A DNA stretch of 64,000 nucleotides, taken from assembly GCF_001591805.1 (NCBI RefSeq), contig NZ_BCVP01000007.1:186001-250000 (forward strand). Reading direction: 5' to 3'. Source of the stretch: Neobacillus novalis NBRC 102450 (GTDB taxonomy: Bacteria; Bacillota; Bacilli; Bacillales; Cytobacillaceae). The notes below the pieces were generated by a model. It saw nothing but the letters and a program-made list of their open reading frames with translations. It had not been told where the DNA came from and did not search any database. The position numbers and the translations under genes were made by a program. Positions 50,754-59,769 of the stretch are shown one piece after another; within the stretch, counting starts at the first letter, position 1, and every line of letters begins with the position of its first letter.

Positions 50754-52094
50754 TTATTTCTTAAAGTGTTCGTCGTATTGAGCTTGGGCTTTTTCCATTG
50801 CCTGTGCCCATTCATTTAAAAATTCTTCAATTGTCATTTTTCCGCTTAAAACAGCTTGTGTTCCAGGATCAACAACTGTATCCAAAATCGATCTGTATTC
50901 TGGGAGATAGAACGGCGGTTGGTATAGCACTGTGTCTTTATCATCATATACCTTGAACGCTGTTTGGATATGCGGTGATTCCTTAATCCAATCTTCTCCT
51001 AGTACTTCTGAGTTCGTAGGGATTTGTCCAACTTGTTGGTTCCAATAGCTTTGGCTATCTTTTGAATTTAAGAAACTTGCGAGTTTCCAAGCTGCATCCG
51101 GATGCTTCGTTCCTTTAAAAACACTAATTCCAATTGTATTTCCGCCTTCAGCGACATATTTTCCATCTGCAGTCTTCGGTAATGGAATGGCTTGGAATTG
51201 ATCGGGCTGTAATGCCTTGCTATGCTCACCAAATGAACCGATATTATGTTGAACCATCGCAACTGCACCAGTATCGAATCCGGCAATCATTGCTTTATAA
51301 TCGTTCGTAATATCACTTTGTGGTGTGAACTTTTTATATAATGCAAAGTATTTCTTTAAGAATTCAGCATGTTTTGGATCATTAATGGTGCTTTTTCCGT
51401 CTTTAATATAATCATTGATTCCTGAGTAAGCATACATCATCCGTTGTAATTGGAAAGAACCGCCGGCTCCGCCGCGAATCGTATAGCCGTATCGATTTTT
51501 ATCTTTATCGGCCAGCTTTTCTACAGCACCAAAGAAGTCATCCCAATTTTCAGGAATTTGTACATTTGCTTCCTTAAACCAGTCTGGACGCACCCAAAGA
51601 ATGTCTAGGTTTTGGGTATATGGAATTCCATATAACTTGTTATCTGCGACGATTTTCTTATTAAAGTCTAACGAACCTTTGTTGATTTTTTCCTTGTCTT
51701 CCCATTTATCAAAATAGGAGTCAAGTGGCAGTAATGCCTCACGTAAAGAAAACTCAGGCAGCCAGCTTGTCTGCACACTTGCAACGTCAGGAGTGTCATT
51801 TGCTGCGATTGCGGCGTCATACTTTTGTTTTGCGGAATCCTTTGGTAATCCCACATATTCAACCGTAATATTCGGATTTTTATCATGGAAACGTTTAATT
51901 AATTCTTCCCAAATAGGTGTCCGTTGTGGACCAGCATTTTCATCCCAAAAGGTTAATGTTACCTTTTCATTGGGATCATCTTTCTTTTCCTTAGCTCCAG
52001 CATTTGCATCCTTTGTGTCTTTACTACAGCCGGCTAGTAGTAATGAAGCAGCCATTGAGGTAGCAGCGACTGTTTTAAGTAACTTCTTATACAA
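50754..52094 (-). CDS. sugar ABC transporter substrate-binding lipoprotein (YesO-like)
   Basis: A family 1 extracellular solute-binding protein, 446 residues. The signal peptide ends in the lipobox LLLAGC (Cys23). The mature part shows VTLTFWDENAGPQRTPIWEELIKRF in outline, GIPYTQNLDILWVRPDWFKE, GAVAMVQHNIGSFG and GGNTIGISVFKGTKHPDAAWKLASFL, the usual pattern. It is the receptor of the importer whose permeases lie just upstream. The ligand is inferred to be galacturonide oligomers from context. No ATPase gene is present; such importers often use a shared MsmX-type ATPase. Confidence 0.9.
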   Translation of the reverse strand: MYKKLLKTVAATSMAASLLLAGCSKDTKDANAGAKEKKDDPNEKVTLTFWDENAGPQRTPIWEELIKRFHDKNPNITVEYVGLPKDSAKQKYDAAIAANDTPDVASVQTSWLPEFSLREALLPLDSYFDKWEDKEKINKGSLDFNKKIVADNKLYGIPYTQNLDILWVRPDWFKEANVQIPENWDDFFGAVEKLADKDKNRYGYTIRGGAGGSFQLQRMMYAYSGINDYIKDGKSTINDPKHAEFLKKYFALYKKFTPQSDITNDYKAMIAGFDTGAVAMVQHNIGSFGEHSKALQPDQFQAIPLPKTADGKYVAEGGNTIGISVFKGTKHPDAAWKLASFLNSKDSQSYWNQQVGQIPTNSEVLGEDWIKESPHIQTAFKVYDDKDTVLYQPPFYLPEYRSILDTVVDPGTQAVLSGKMTIEEFLNEWAQAMEKAQAQYDEHFKK

Positions 52095-52140
52095 ATTAAC
52101 TCCCCCTATATCTTTTTTTATTTTCTTAATAAACTGCCAA

Positions 52141-52977
52141 TCATCCTTTTACTGCTCCACCTAAGCCGTTAACTAAATGCTTTTGGGCATAAGAGAATAG
52201 GATGACGGCAGGAATTAAAGCGATTACACTTCCCGCTGCTAAAGCACCGTAGTTAATATTGAACTCACCCATCATATAACTTAATCCAACTGGAAGGGTA
52301 AAACGTCCCTGTTGGTTGGTAAGCATTAATGCGAGTAAAAACTCATTCCAAGTATAAATGAAAGTAAATACCGAGGTCGCGACAATTCCTGGAACTAGTA
52401 ATGGAAAAATGACGTAACGCAGTGCCTGCATACGATTGCAGCCATCAATCATCGCTGCTTCTTCAAGCTCACGCGGCACATTTGAGATAAAGCCATTCAT
52501 CAAAACTGTTGTAAATGGAATCTCAACTGCAGCATAGGTGAGAATCAGTGAAAGCGGATGACTAATTAAGCCTAAGTGTTTAAATACGATAAATAACGGA
52601 ATAATCAGCATCGATCTTGGGATAAACTGGGTGCATAATAACATTAGAAGGAATGCACGCTTCCCTTTAAAACGATATCTTGCTAGCGCATACCCAGAAA
52701 GAATGGACAGGATAATCACGATCACTACAGTACAAATACCTACAATTAAGCTATTTTTAAAGTACGTAGCAAACCCGACATTGGTCCAAGCTGAAACGAA
52801 ATTTTCGATTGTTGGAGATGCAGGTACATATTGCAGTGGTCGTTTGAGTATATCTCCCTCATGCTTAAAGGCCGTATTAATTGTCCAATATAGAGGGAAG
52901 ACAGTAAACATCAGCATGATTAAAATCGGTATATTAAAGGTAAATAATTTATCAAGTCTTTTTTGTGCCCCGTTCAC
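52141..52977 (-). CDS. carbohydrate ABC transporter permease (YesQ-like)
   Basis: A 278-residue inner permease (MalG type) with six membrane helices. The EAA loop is ELEEAAMIDGCNRMQALRYVIFPLLVPG. The start is taken as GTG at 52977 because AGGAGG lies 6 nt upstream, immediately after the upstream permease stop (52979). The in-frame TTG at 52998 overlaps that gene and precedes the Shine-Dalgarno. Works with the partner permease and the lipoprotein. Confidence 0.92.
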   Translation of the reverse strand: MNGAQKRLDKLFTFNIPILIMLMFTVFPLYWTINTAFKHEGDILKRPLQYVPASPTIENFVSAWTNVGFATYFKNSLIVGICTVVIVIILSILSGYALARYRFKGKRAFLLMLLCTQFIPRSMLIIPLFIVFKHLGLISHPLSLILTYAAVEIPFTTVLMNGFISNVPRELEEAAMIDGCNRMQALRYVIFPLLVPGIVATSVFTFIYTWNEFLLALMLTNQQGRFTLPVGLSYMMGEFNINYGALAAGSVIALIPAVILFSYAQKHLVNGLGGAVKG

Positions 52978-52978
52978 G

Positions 52979-53926
52979 TTAGCCCTCCTCTCTTTCAAAC
53001 CGTGTTATTTTCAAATACACAATCGCAAAGGTTAATAGAATTCCAAACGAGATGACAGTAAGTGCTGATCCATAACCGAAATTACTGCCGTGAATGGCCT
53101 GTTTGGCAATATACATCGTAAGAGTTGTTGTACTGCCTGCAGGTCCGCCGCCTGTTAGGTTAAAGATCAAATCAACATTGTTAAATTCCCAGATAACACG
53201 CAGAAGTGTCGTCAAAATAATCGTGTTTTTCAATTGTGGAATCGTGACAAAAATGAAGCTCTTCCATCGTCCTGCACCATCAACCCGTGCCGCCTCGTAA
53301 AGTTCTTCAGGTATACTTTGAAGTGAAGCAAGTAATGTAATGGCAAAGAAGGGAATTCCTCTCCATAATTCGGCAATAACAACGGAGATAAATGCTGTAC
53401 TGTTATTGGCCAGCCATGCTTGGTTTTCATGGATAATCCCGAGTCTCATCAACATATCATTAATAACGCCCATATGTTCATTATACATAAGTGACCACAT
53501 AACGGATGCGAGCACCCCTGAGATAGCCCAAGGTATAAAGGCTGCAGCCCTGACAAGTCCTCTAAATTTAAATGTCTTATTTAATAAAATCGCAGCAATC
53601 ATACCAAAAATTAACTGGAGACCAACCTGTGACACGACCCATTTAAGCGTCGTCAATAGGCTTGGGAAAAAAAATTTATCCTCTGTAAAGATTTTGATAA
53701 AGTTATCAAACCCGGCAAAACTATCGTAAAAAGGAGCAGCCAGGTTGTAGTTTTGCAAACTGTAGTAGAAAACCGTTCCGATCGGATAAAACAGAAATGC
53801 AACTACCATAAGGGTTGAAGGTAAAATAAATAAGTAAGGAATCCACTTTTCAGTTTTAAATTTTTTTCTTGGTTTACTTTGCTCAGGGGAGATAACATTT
53901 AGGTCTAGTTTTTCTTGTAAGCGCAT
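52979..53926 (-). CDS. carbohydrate ABC transporter permease (YesP-like)
   Basis: A 315-residue MalF-type permease with six main membrane helices. LFILPSTLMVVAFLFYPIGTVFYYSLQN opens the membrane part, and the EAA loop is SIPEELYEAARVDGAGRWKSFIFVTIPQLK. The ATG at 53926 has AAGGAGG 9 nt upstream; the earlier frame to 53953 lies before it. First gene of permease-permease-binding protein-GH105, with a cre site 33 nt upstream. Confidence 0.93.
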   Translation of the reverse strand: MRLQEKLDLNVISPEQSKPRKKFKTEKWIPYLFILPSTLMVVAFLFYPIGTVFYYSLQNYNLAAPFYDSFAGFDNFIKIFTEDKFFFPSLLTTLKWVVSQVGLQLIFGMIAAILLNKTFKFRGLVRAAAFIPWAISGVLASVMWSLMYNEHMGVINDMLMRLGIIHENQAWLANNSTAFISVVIAELWRGIPFFAITLLASLQSIPEELYEAARVDGAGRWKSFIFVTIPQLKNTIILTTLLRVIWEFNNVDLIFNLTGGGPAGSTTTLTMYIAKQAIHGSNFGYGSALTVISFGILLTFAIVYLKITRFEREEG

Positions 53927-53959
53927 ATTATTAATCCTCCTTTCTTTTCTCATTTTAAT

Positions 53960-53973
53960 CGAAAACGCTTACA
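53960..53973. promoter_or_regulatory. CcpA cre site before the pectin ABC operon
   Basis: CGAAAACGCTTACA matches the cre consensus TGWNANCGNTNWCA except at the first base. It is 33 bases upstream of the start codon of the first permease, a roadblock position. Confidence 0.7.
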
Positions 53974-54044
53974 TTAAGAATTCAAAATCTTTGGGTAAGT
54001 GTTTAATATTTTTATATATTTCTGTATCTTTTTACTCTTTTAGT

Positions 54045-54081
54045 CAATAAAAAGAGCTTCCCGAAAACTTGGGAAGCTCCT
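54045..54081 (-). terminator. terminator of the GH28 gene
   Basis: GAGCTTCCC / GGGAAGCTC stem. On the minus strand it is followed by TTTTTATTG. Confidence 0.88.
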
Positions 54082-54092
54082 GAAACCACTAT

Positions 54093-56810
54093 TTATTTCT
54101 TTTTAGCATTCTGCGGGCCTTTTGTTGTTATCGTTAAGCTTGGGCCGGTGCCTGTCCATTTACCGGCGGCATCACCAGCTTCAATCTTAAATGTATAGGT
54201 TGTATTAGGTTCCAAGCCCTCTACTCTGTAGCTTGTTCCTGCAACTGACTTTTCAGTATTGATTGGGGTAAATTTAACTTTCCCTTCCAACGGTTTTCCG
54301 TTCTGATAAATCCTATAGCCAATGATCGCTTTGTCATCACTTGCAGCTGTCCAGCTTAATTTTACACTTGTTTGCGTGATGGCTTGGGCTTTGACTTCAC
54401 TTTTCGCTGCCCATATAGGCGCTCCTGTGTCATATACTGCTTTTGTAGTCAGCTGTAAAGCGGTATCATACATCGTTCCATTACCTGCTGCATCAACCGC
54501 TTTTATTTTTATAAGATAGCTAGTATCTGGCTTCAATCCGGTAACTGTATAAGCATTTACATTACCATCAGCCGTTCCTGCCAGTTGATTATTCACATAG
54601 ATTTCATATCGCTGTATGCCGTATTGATCCGAAGCGGGCAGCCAATTAATTTTGGCCCATGAAGTCCCGAGACTGCCGGATACTGCACTAAGGGTGAGGA
54701 TATTATCTCCAGTAGGTACAGAAGGAGCGACTTCATCCTTTGAACCGGTTGTTTTCACTTGTAAACGTGGTCCATTTTCCGTCCAATTTCCGGTGGCATC
54801 CGCAGCTTCTACTTTGAAGTTATAGGTTAATGCCGGAGAAAGCCCTGTTAGTTTAAACGTTTGAGTAGACCCGTTGACTGTTGCTAGAAGCGTTTCCCCA
54901 TCATAGAGATTGTAGCTCTTAACGCCCGTCGCATCCTGAGCTCCTTCCCATTTTAATGTAATGGATACATCATCTGTATTCACTGCCTCCAATTTGCTAT
55001 CTTTTGACCAAACAGGGGCACTACTTGCATCACTGGAAACCGGTGTTGCTGTTGTCTCACCTTTGAATGATAATCTAGTAGAATTAGTGATGGCCCATGG
55101 ATTTTTTGTATTGTTAAATTTCACATTAGTAAATGAACTATTTTTTAAATAATTAATCTTAGTCGCCTTTGCATTCATAAATACTACATTTTCAAAATGG
55201 ATGTTCTCATGAAATTGATCCGTTACGCCTTCCACTTTGATTGCTTCTTTTCCGGTACCATCTACGGTAATATTTTTAACGACAATATCCTTAAATTGCC
55301 CCTTTACTGCAGCTGGCTCCACTTCAATGGCAGCATTAGCATCCGAGTAAGCAGAAGTAAAGATAAACCCTTCTTTGGCAATATTCTTCATCGCATTGTC
55401 CCTGAAGACAATGTTTCTAGCACCGCCGCCATTATCCGGGTTTGTTTTGCAGCGAAGGCCAACCTCCGTTTTATAAAGGACATTATCTTCCGCCAAGATG
55501 TTTTCAATCCAGGCACCTGTATGGCTTCCAGTCACAACCGCCCCATGCCCTTCTCTGAAGTAATTATTAAATATCCAGGCATTTTTGGTGGAATCTTCGT
55601 GTTCGCTCGATGCTCCGAGTCCTGCAGCAAAATTCATCGCATCGTCCCCTGTATCGAAGACATTGTTAAATACAGTAAGGCCATCACCATGGGCAAATTC
55701 AATTCCATCCGCGTTATTCACATCATAGGTTAATAGCTTTACTCCATTAACAGTGACATTGTTGCTGTTTAAATTAACTAACGTATGATTGGACGGGTTA
55801 AGCGCCGTAAACCCATTGTAATAAACATTATTAACCCCTCTAAGAGTAATCAGGTTCGACCTCGTTGGATATGGCTTCTCACTCCCTAATTCTTCAGCCC
55901 GTTCTACTTGTACTTTTGCGAGAATACCATTTTCATAAACAGTAGTGGAACTGCTAGTTTGGGAAAGCGGAAAGCCGTCCGGGTCTGTGCCATTCTGTTT
56001 CCAGCCATTCCCGTCAATCGTTCCTTTTCCAACAATCCTTATATTTGAAAGACTGCCGTAATCATAGGTGTGCGCATTGATGAGAGAATAGAAGCGCTCG
56101 TCAGTGGAATAGTCATATAACAAATAGTGATATGGGTAGTCATCAGCATTTTCAGAGCCAAGCAGGGTGGCCCCTTCGGCAACCTCAAGGGTCATATTGC
56201 TTTTCAGCCAAATCGCCCCTGTTTTAAAAGTTCCTTCAGGGATTATCACCTTTCCGCCTGGTGTACATTCATCAATCGCCTTCTGAATTGCCTCAGTATT
56301 TAATGTTTTGCCATCACCGACGGCACCATAATCTTTAACATTGAACACTTTTGGCACCGCTGTTGTCGATTGGCTTACAGTATTGCTATCGTTGGATTCA
56401 TTGCCATTTCTATCAACAGCCCTAACCGTAAATTGATAATTGGTTTTAGGCTTTAGATCTGTTGCTGTGAAATTGTGCATAACAACTTTCACATGCCCGC
56501 TATTGTTCGGATCTGCATAGAATTTGTCTATATGTGATTTAGCAGGGGAAATGGATTGATTATTGGCGCTGCCAATCTTTTTACCATCCATATATACATT
56601 GTAGTCAACAATGTTTTCATAGTCCGCTGGTTTCTCCCAGACCAATGTAATACTGTTTTCATCGTAGGCTAATGCAGGTACCTTAAGGTTTTGTGGTGCT
56701 GATATCTGCGTTTCTGCATTAGCTTTCATTACGAAACCGCTTACATTAAACAGTGAATTAAGCATGAGTAAAACAATTGATAAGATTGATAGATTCCTAA
56801 TAAATCTCAA
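54093..56810 (-). CDS. secreted GH28 exopolygalacturonase with four fibronectin type III domains
   Basis: A 905-residue exported enzyme hydrolysing polygalacturonate, probably from chain ends. A signal peptide (about 1-32, ending KANAE) precedes an FN3 domain (about 37-150), then the GH28 beta-helix (about 155-610) starting FNVKDYGAVGDGKTLNTEAIQKAI. Catalytic motifs are NADGIEF (about 366), TGDDAMNF (about 387, the two aspartates), GHGAVVTGSHTG (about 420, histidine) and RCKTN (about 453, the RIK position). Three more FN3 domains fill the rest. An N-terminal FN3 with GH28 resembles characterised exo-acting enzymes (PehX type). No cell-wall anchor is seen, so it is likely released or held by FN3 contacts. 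Confidence 0.92.
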   Translation of the reverse strand: MRFIRNLSILSIVLLMLNSLFNVSGFVMKANAETQISAPQNLKVPALAYDENSITLVWEKPADYENIVDYNVYMDGKKIGSANNQSISPAKSHIDKFYADPNNSGHVKVVMHNFTATDLKPKTNYQFTVRAVDRNGNESNDSNTVSQSTTAVPKVFNVKDYGAVGDGKTLNTEAIQKAIDECTPGGKVIIPEGTFKTGAIWLKSNMTLEVAEGATLLGSENADDYPYHYLLYDYSTDERFYSLINAHTYDYGSLSNIRIVGKGTIDGNGWKQNGTDPDGFPLSQTSSSTTVYENGILAKVQVERAEELGSEKPYPTRSNLITLRGVNNVYYNGFTALNPSNHTLVNLNSNNVTVNGVKLLTYDVNNADGIEFAHGDGLTVFNNVFDTGDDAMNFAAGLGASSEHEDSTKNAWIFNNYFREGHGAVVTGSHTGAWIENILAEDNVLYKTEVGLRCKTNPDNGGGARNIVFRDNAMKNIAKEGFIFTSAYSDANAAIEVEPAAVKGQFKDIVVKNITVDGTGKEAIKVEGVTDQFHENIHFENVVFMNAKATKINYLKNSSFTNVKFNNTKNPWAITNSTRLSFKGETTATPVSSDASSAPVWSKDSKLEAVNTDDVSITLKWEGAQDATGVKSYNLYDGETLLATVNGSTQTFKLTGLSPALTYNFKVEAADATGNWTENGPRLQVKTTGSKDEVAPSVPTGDNILTLSAVSGSLGTSWAKINWLPASDQYGIQRYEIYVNNQLAGTADGNVNAYTVTGLKPDTSYLIKIKAVDAAGNGTMYDTALQLTTKAVYDTGAPIWAAKSEVKAQAITQTSVKLSWTAASDDKAIIGYRIYQNGKPLEGKVKFTPINTEKSVAGTSYRVEGLEPNTTYTFKIEAGDAAGKWTGTGPSLTITTKGPQNAKKK

Positions 56811-57128
56811 CTAGTATTCCTCCCTAATTTATGATGCACTCAAATGAAATAGCAGCGTGGTTTTTTACCTTATCTTATTCCGCTTTGCTCATTCCCCCCT
56901 CGTGTGCATGTTAAAGTTCACCTGTTATTATATAAAAACGGAATCTTTTAAAAATATAAAATCTTTATATGTTTGTTAAATATTTTAAGTAATTTTTTCC
57001 TCATTATTCCAAATTGCCTACCTTTTTCCCGTATTTTACATTTTATCAATACTAAAATACTAAGGCGGAAAATGGGGGTCTTTAGACCAAAAATTCCCTG
57101 CTTCTTCAATTAGAAGCAGGGAAATAAT
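56811..57128. other. intergenic region upstream of the GH28 gene
   Basis: A 318-base gap. On the minus strand a TATAAT (56927-56932) lies about 115 nt before the ATG without a good -35 box, consistent with an activator-dependent promoter such as a YesN target. AGGGAGG precedes the ATG. The far end holds the terminator of the Gfo/Idh/MocA gene. No gene seen. Confidence 0.5.
57094..57123 (-). terminator. terminator of the Gfo/Idh/MocA gene
   Basis: TTCCCTGCTTCT / AGAAGCAGGGAA perfect stem. On the minus strand it is followed by TTTTTGGTC. Confidence 0.88.
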
Positions 57129-58433
57129 TCATGAATATTTTATTTCAATTGTGGACCTAAGCAGTTCGTTTATTCGAAACGGCTTGTTCTCCTTGCATGA
57201 CCTCCATACTGCTTCCCCTACCGCAATCGAATAGGCTCCGGCTTCTGCACCTGCGAGAATTTGATAGGACCTATTAGGATCCACGCCCAAGAAGAGATCT
57301 TCCTGCAGCAATGGGTCTCCTCCCCCGTGTGAGCCTTCATTTTGAACGACATGGATGGTCTCTTTCGCTCCGAATAAAGGATAATATTCTATCGTTTGTT
57401 CGGGGTATGGAAACGAAATGCGGCTTGGTTCATGGTATTCCGTTGTTTCAATTCTCCCTTTTGTTCCATTGATGGCAAGACGATATCCTTCATATGGAGC
57501 GGAAAAATTAACGGAATAGTTTAACAGCGCACCTTTATCGTATTTAACAATTGCTGAGTAAGTATCTTCAATTTCGATTTCATGATCAAAGATACAGGCG
57601 TCCGGGCGGTAATCCGTATAATTATCAGCTGACTTTTCAATATTATCCGCTTTAATATGATCATCTTTAACAGCGATATTATTTCTGCGGTTTGACCAGC
57701 GCATATAATACTGACAGTTATATTTTTCTTGACATGTACTACAGTGTCTATTATCTGCTACGCTAGGATTAAATTCTCCATCTTTGCCATAGTAATTTAA
57801 TGCCCCATAAGCAAAGACTTCTTCCGGTTTCTGGTCTAGCCACCAATTGACCAAGTCGAAATGATGGGAAGATTTGTGGATTGACAAGCCACCGGAATAC
57901 TCTCTGTTTCGATTCCATCTCTTAAAATAACTGGCCCCATGATACGTATCAATATACCAATTCAAGTCAACGGATGTAACTCGGCCGATTTTACCTTCTA
58001 AAATCAGTTCTTTTATTTTTCGATGGAATGCACCGTAGCGATAATTGAAAGCAACAATTACTTTTCCTTTGCTGCGTTGCTCTGCCTCCATCACCCTAAC
58101 GGCATCATTCGCATTTGTTACCATCGGTTTCTCTGTAATGACGGTTAAGTCTTGTTCAAGGCCTTGCAAAATATAGTCAATATGGGTATCATCCCTGCTA
58201 GTAACGACGATTGTGTCAGCGTTTGTTTCCTTTATCATCTGATTAAATTGATCTGCATTATAGGACGGAATTGAAAACAATTCGGGAAAACTATCTTTAC
58301 AAAGCTCAATTCGTCGATCATCTGTATCTAAAAGTCCCACAATTTTATTTTCATGAGCAAAATCAGTTAGGATTGGTTCAATAAACATTCCCAAGGCGCG
58401 ATTACTTAGTCCGCAAACGACTATTCTTTTCAT
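57129..58433 (-). CDS. Gfo/Idh/MocA-family oxidoreductase
   Basis: A 434-residue NAD(P)-dependent sugar dehydrogenase-like protein. The Rossmann start is RIVVCGLSNRALG, followed by IVGLLDTDDRR and the family lysine in VITEKPMVTNANDA. GGLSIHKSSHHFDLVNWWLDQKPEEV holds the catalytic-type histidine. An insertion of about 60 residues contains CSTCQEKYNC, a four-base-spaced cysteine group that could bind a metal. The substrate is unknown; at the edge of the uronate island it may act on a pectin-derived sugar. It has a single-gene unit with terminator. Confidence 0.85.
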   Translation of the reverse strand: MKRIVVCGLSNRALGMFIEPILTDFAHENKIVGLLDTDDRRIELCKDSFPELFSIPSYNADQFNQMIKETNADTIVVTSRDDTHIDYILQGLEQDLTVITEKPMVTNANDAVRVMEAEQRSKGKVIVAFNYRYGAFHRKIKELILEGKIGRVTSVDLNWYIDTYHGASYFKRWNRNREYSGGLSIHKSSHHFDLVNWWLDQKPEEVFAYGALNYYGKDGEFNPSVADNRHCSTCQEKYNCQYYMRWSNRRNNIAVKDDHIKADNIEKSADNYTDYRPDACIFDHEIEIEDTYSAIVKYDKGALLNYSVNFSAPYEGYRLAINGTKGRIETTEYHEPSRISFPYPEQTIEYYPLFGAKETIHVVQNEGSHGGGDPLLQEDLFLGVDPNRSYQILAGAEAGAYSIAVGEAVWRSCKENKPFRINELLRSTIEIKYS

Positions 58434-58560
58434 CCTTCATCCCCCAGCTCTTTTTCCTATTAATCACTTATAATTTAGCAAATTAATTAGAATTAGGGCT
58501 TATTTAGAAAAAACACACAAAAATATTACATTAAATTCAAAAGATTTTATATCGTAAACC

Positions 58561-58592
58561 AAAAGAAAAAGCAGGTTCAACTGCCCCTGCTT
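58561..58592 (-). terminator. terminator of ytmB
   Basis: AAGCAGG / CCTGCTT stem touching the stop codon, then TTTTTCTTTT on the minus strand. Confidence 0.8.
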
Positions 58593-58833
58593 AATTCGTC
58601 GAATTTAATGAAATTAGTTGATAAGTTAGTGTCGTGCTGCTCTTCTGCCACTCGACTTTTTTAATTAATGCTGTACCGTTTGAATCACTATCCTTCGTTT
58701 TTCTAACTTCAATCGGAATTTCAATTGGATAAAGTCTGTATCCTTTTTTTTTCAATACAAAGAGATTTTCCTCTACCCTTGTCTCTCTTCCCTTCGTTAC
58801 AATCATCGTATTGAGTTCAAGAGGCATACCCAT
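58591..58833 (-). CDS. ytmB: DUF2584 protein YtmB
   Basis: An 80-residue protein, MGMPLELNTMIVTKGRE at the start and EWQKSSTTLTYQLISLNST at the end, resembling the YtmB/DUF2584 pattern; likely a small beta-rich cytoplasmic protein of unknown role. GAGGAGCGG lies upstream of the ATG. It is 35 nt downstream of ytmA and marks the return to the conserved backbone after the uronate island. Confidence 0.78.
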   Translation of the reverse strand: MGMPLELNTMIVTKGRETRVEENLFVLKKKGYRLYPIEIPIEVRKTKDSDSNGTALIKKVEWQKSSTTLTYQLISLNSTN

Positions 58834-58868
58834 AAAAAATCCGCTCCTCTGCTTATATTAACTCTATA

Positions 58869-59657
58869 TTACCATCTTTTGTGCTGACTTTTCATCCACT
58901 TTGCTAAATCTTCAACGACTTTTCGATTTACTGCAGGTGGAAAATAATGCGTTAACTCCGCAAAATACCAACATTCAACCATTTTATCTAATGCCCTAAG
59001 TCTTCTTTCAAGCCGGTAAGCGTGCTCGACGGACACATTATCGTCGAGAGCGCCATGAATGATCAATACTGGAGCTGCTAACTTTTCCATCTCATAAAGG
59101 GGAGTCCTGTCGTGATAGCGCTCCGGATATTTGTCAGGCGTTCCACCGATTACTCTCTTCATCATTCTTCGTAAATCTTTCCGTTCCCTATAGGTCAGGC
59201 TCATGTCACTAACCCCGCCCCAGGTAACAATCGATGCCGCTTCTGGAAATTGAATCCCTGTTAAGAGTGCCATCACGCCACCGCGTGAAAAACCAAAGAC
59301 ATGAATATCGCGAACTTTTGGTAAAGACTTTAATAGTAAAAAGGCGGAAAACGCATCCTCCCTGTCCTCTCCGGCAAAATCCTCATTCCCTTCGCCGCCT
59401 TGATTGCCGCGATAATACGGAGCAAATACAATAAACCCTTCTGAGGCAAACTGAGCAATCCGCGCCGGCCGGACTTTCCCGACATTTTTGATCCCGCCTC
59501 TTAAATAAAGAAAGCCGTCAGATACTTCTTCATATTTAGGTTCTGCGAGCAGTCCTTTTACTTTTAATCCATTAGAAATATAGGTGATTTCCATCAATTC
59601 CACCGTTGGATTAGGGGAAGGAAATCGGTTAATAGCCACAATTTTTCCATCATTCAT
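58869..59657 (-). CDS. ytmA: alpha/beta hydrolase, S9-peptidase-like (YtmA)
   Basis: A 262-residue serine hydrolase. GFLYLRGGIKNVGKVRP and FAPYYRGNQGGEG fit the prolyl-oligopeptidase-like fold. The nucleophile is in GFSRGGVMAL, Asp in IIHGALDDNVSVEHA, and His in ELTHYFPP. Substrate unknown; peptidase or esterase. The start at 59657 (MNDGKIVAINRF) follows AAGGGAT; a longer frame to 59699 begins in the divergent promoter region with no site. Confidence 0.83.
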   Translation of the reverse strand: MNDGKIVAINRFPSPNPTVELMEITYISNGLKVKGLLAEPKYEEVSDGFLYLRGGIKNVGKVRPARIAQFASEGFIVFAPYYRGNQGGEGNEDFAGEDREDAFSAFLLLKSLPKVRDIHVFGFSRGGVMALLTGIQFPEAASIVTWGGVSDMSLTYRERKDLRRMMKRVIGGTPDKYPERYHDRTPLYEMEKLAAPVLIIHGALDDNVSVEHAYRLERRLRALDKMVECWYFAELTHYFPPAVNRKVVEDLAKWMKSQHKRW

Positions 59658-59769
59658 CTTATATCGATCCCTTTTAAAAAATTTTGTGGAACTGGGCATT
59701 CACACATTTTTTTTTGCTTCATACGATAATCTTAGAAATTTAGCCCAGATTTAAGGAGGTTCAGTTTTT

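Noticed and set aside
55197..55733. 178-codon plus-strand open frame antisense to the GH28 gene
   Set aside because: Lies wholly inside a well supported enzyme gene and has no translation signal or family similarity.
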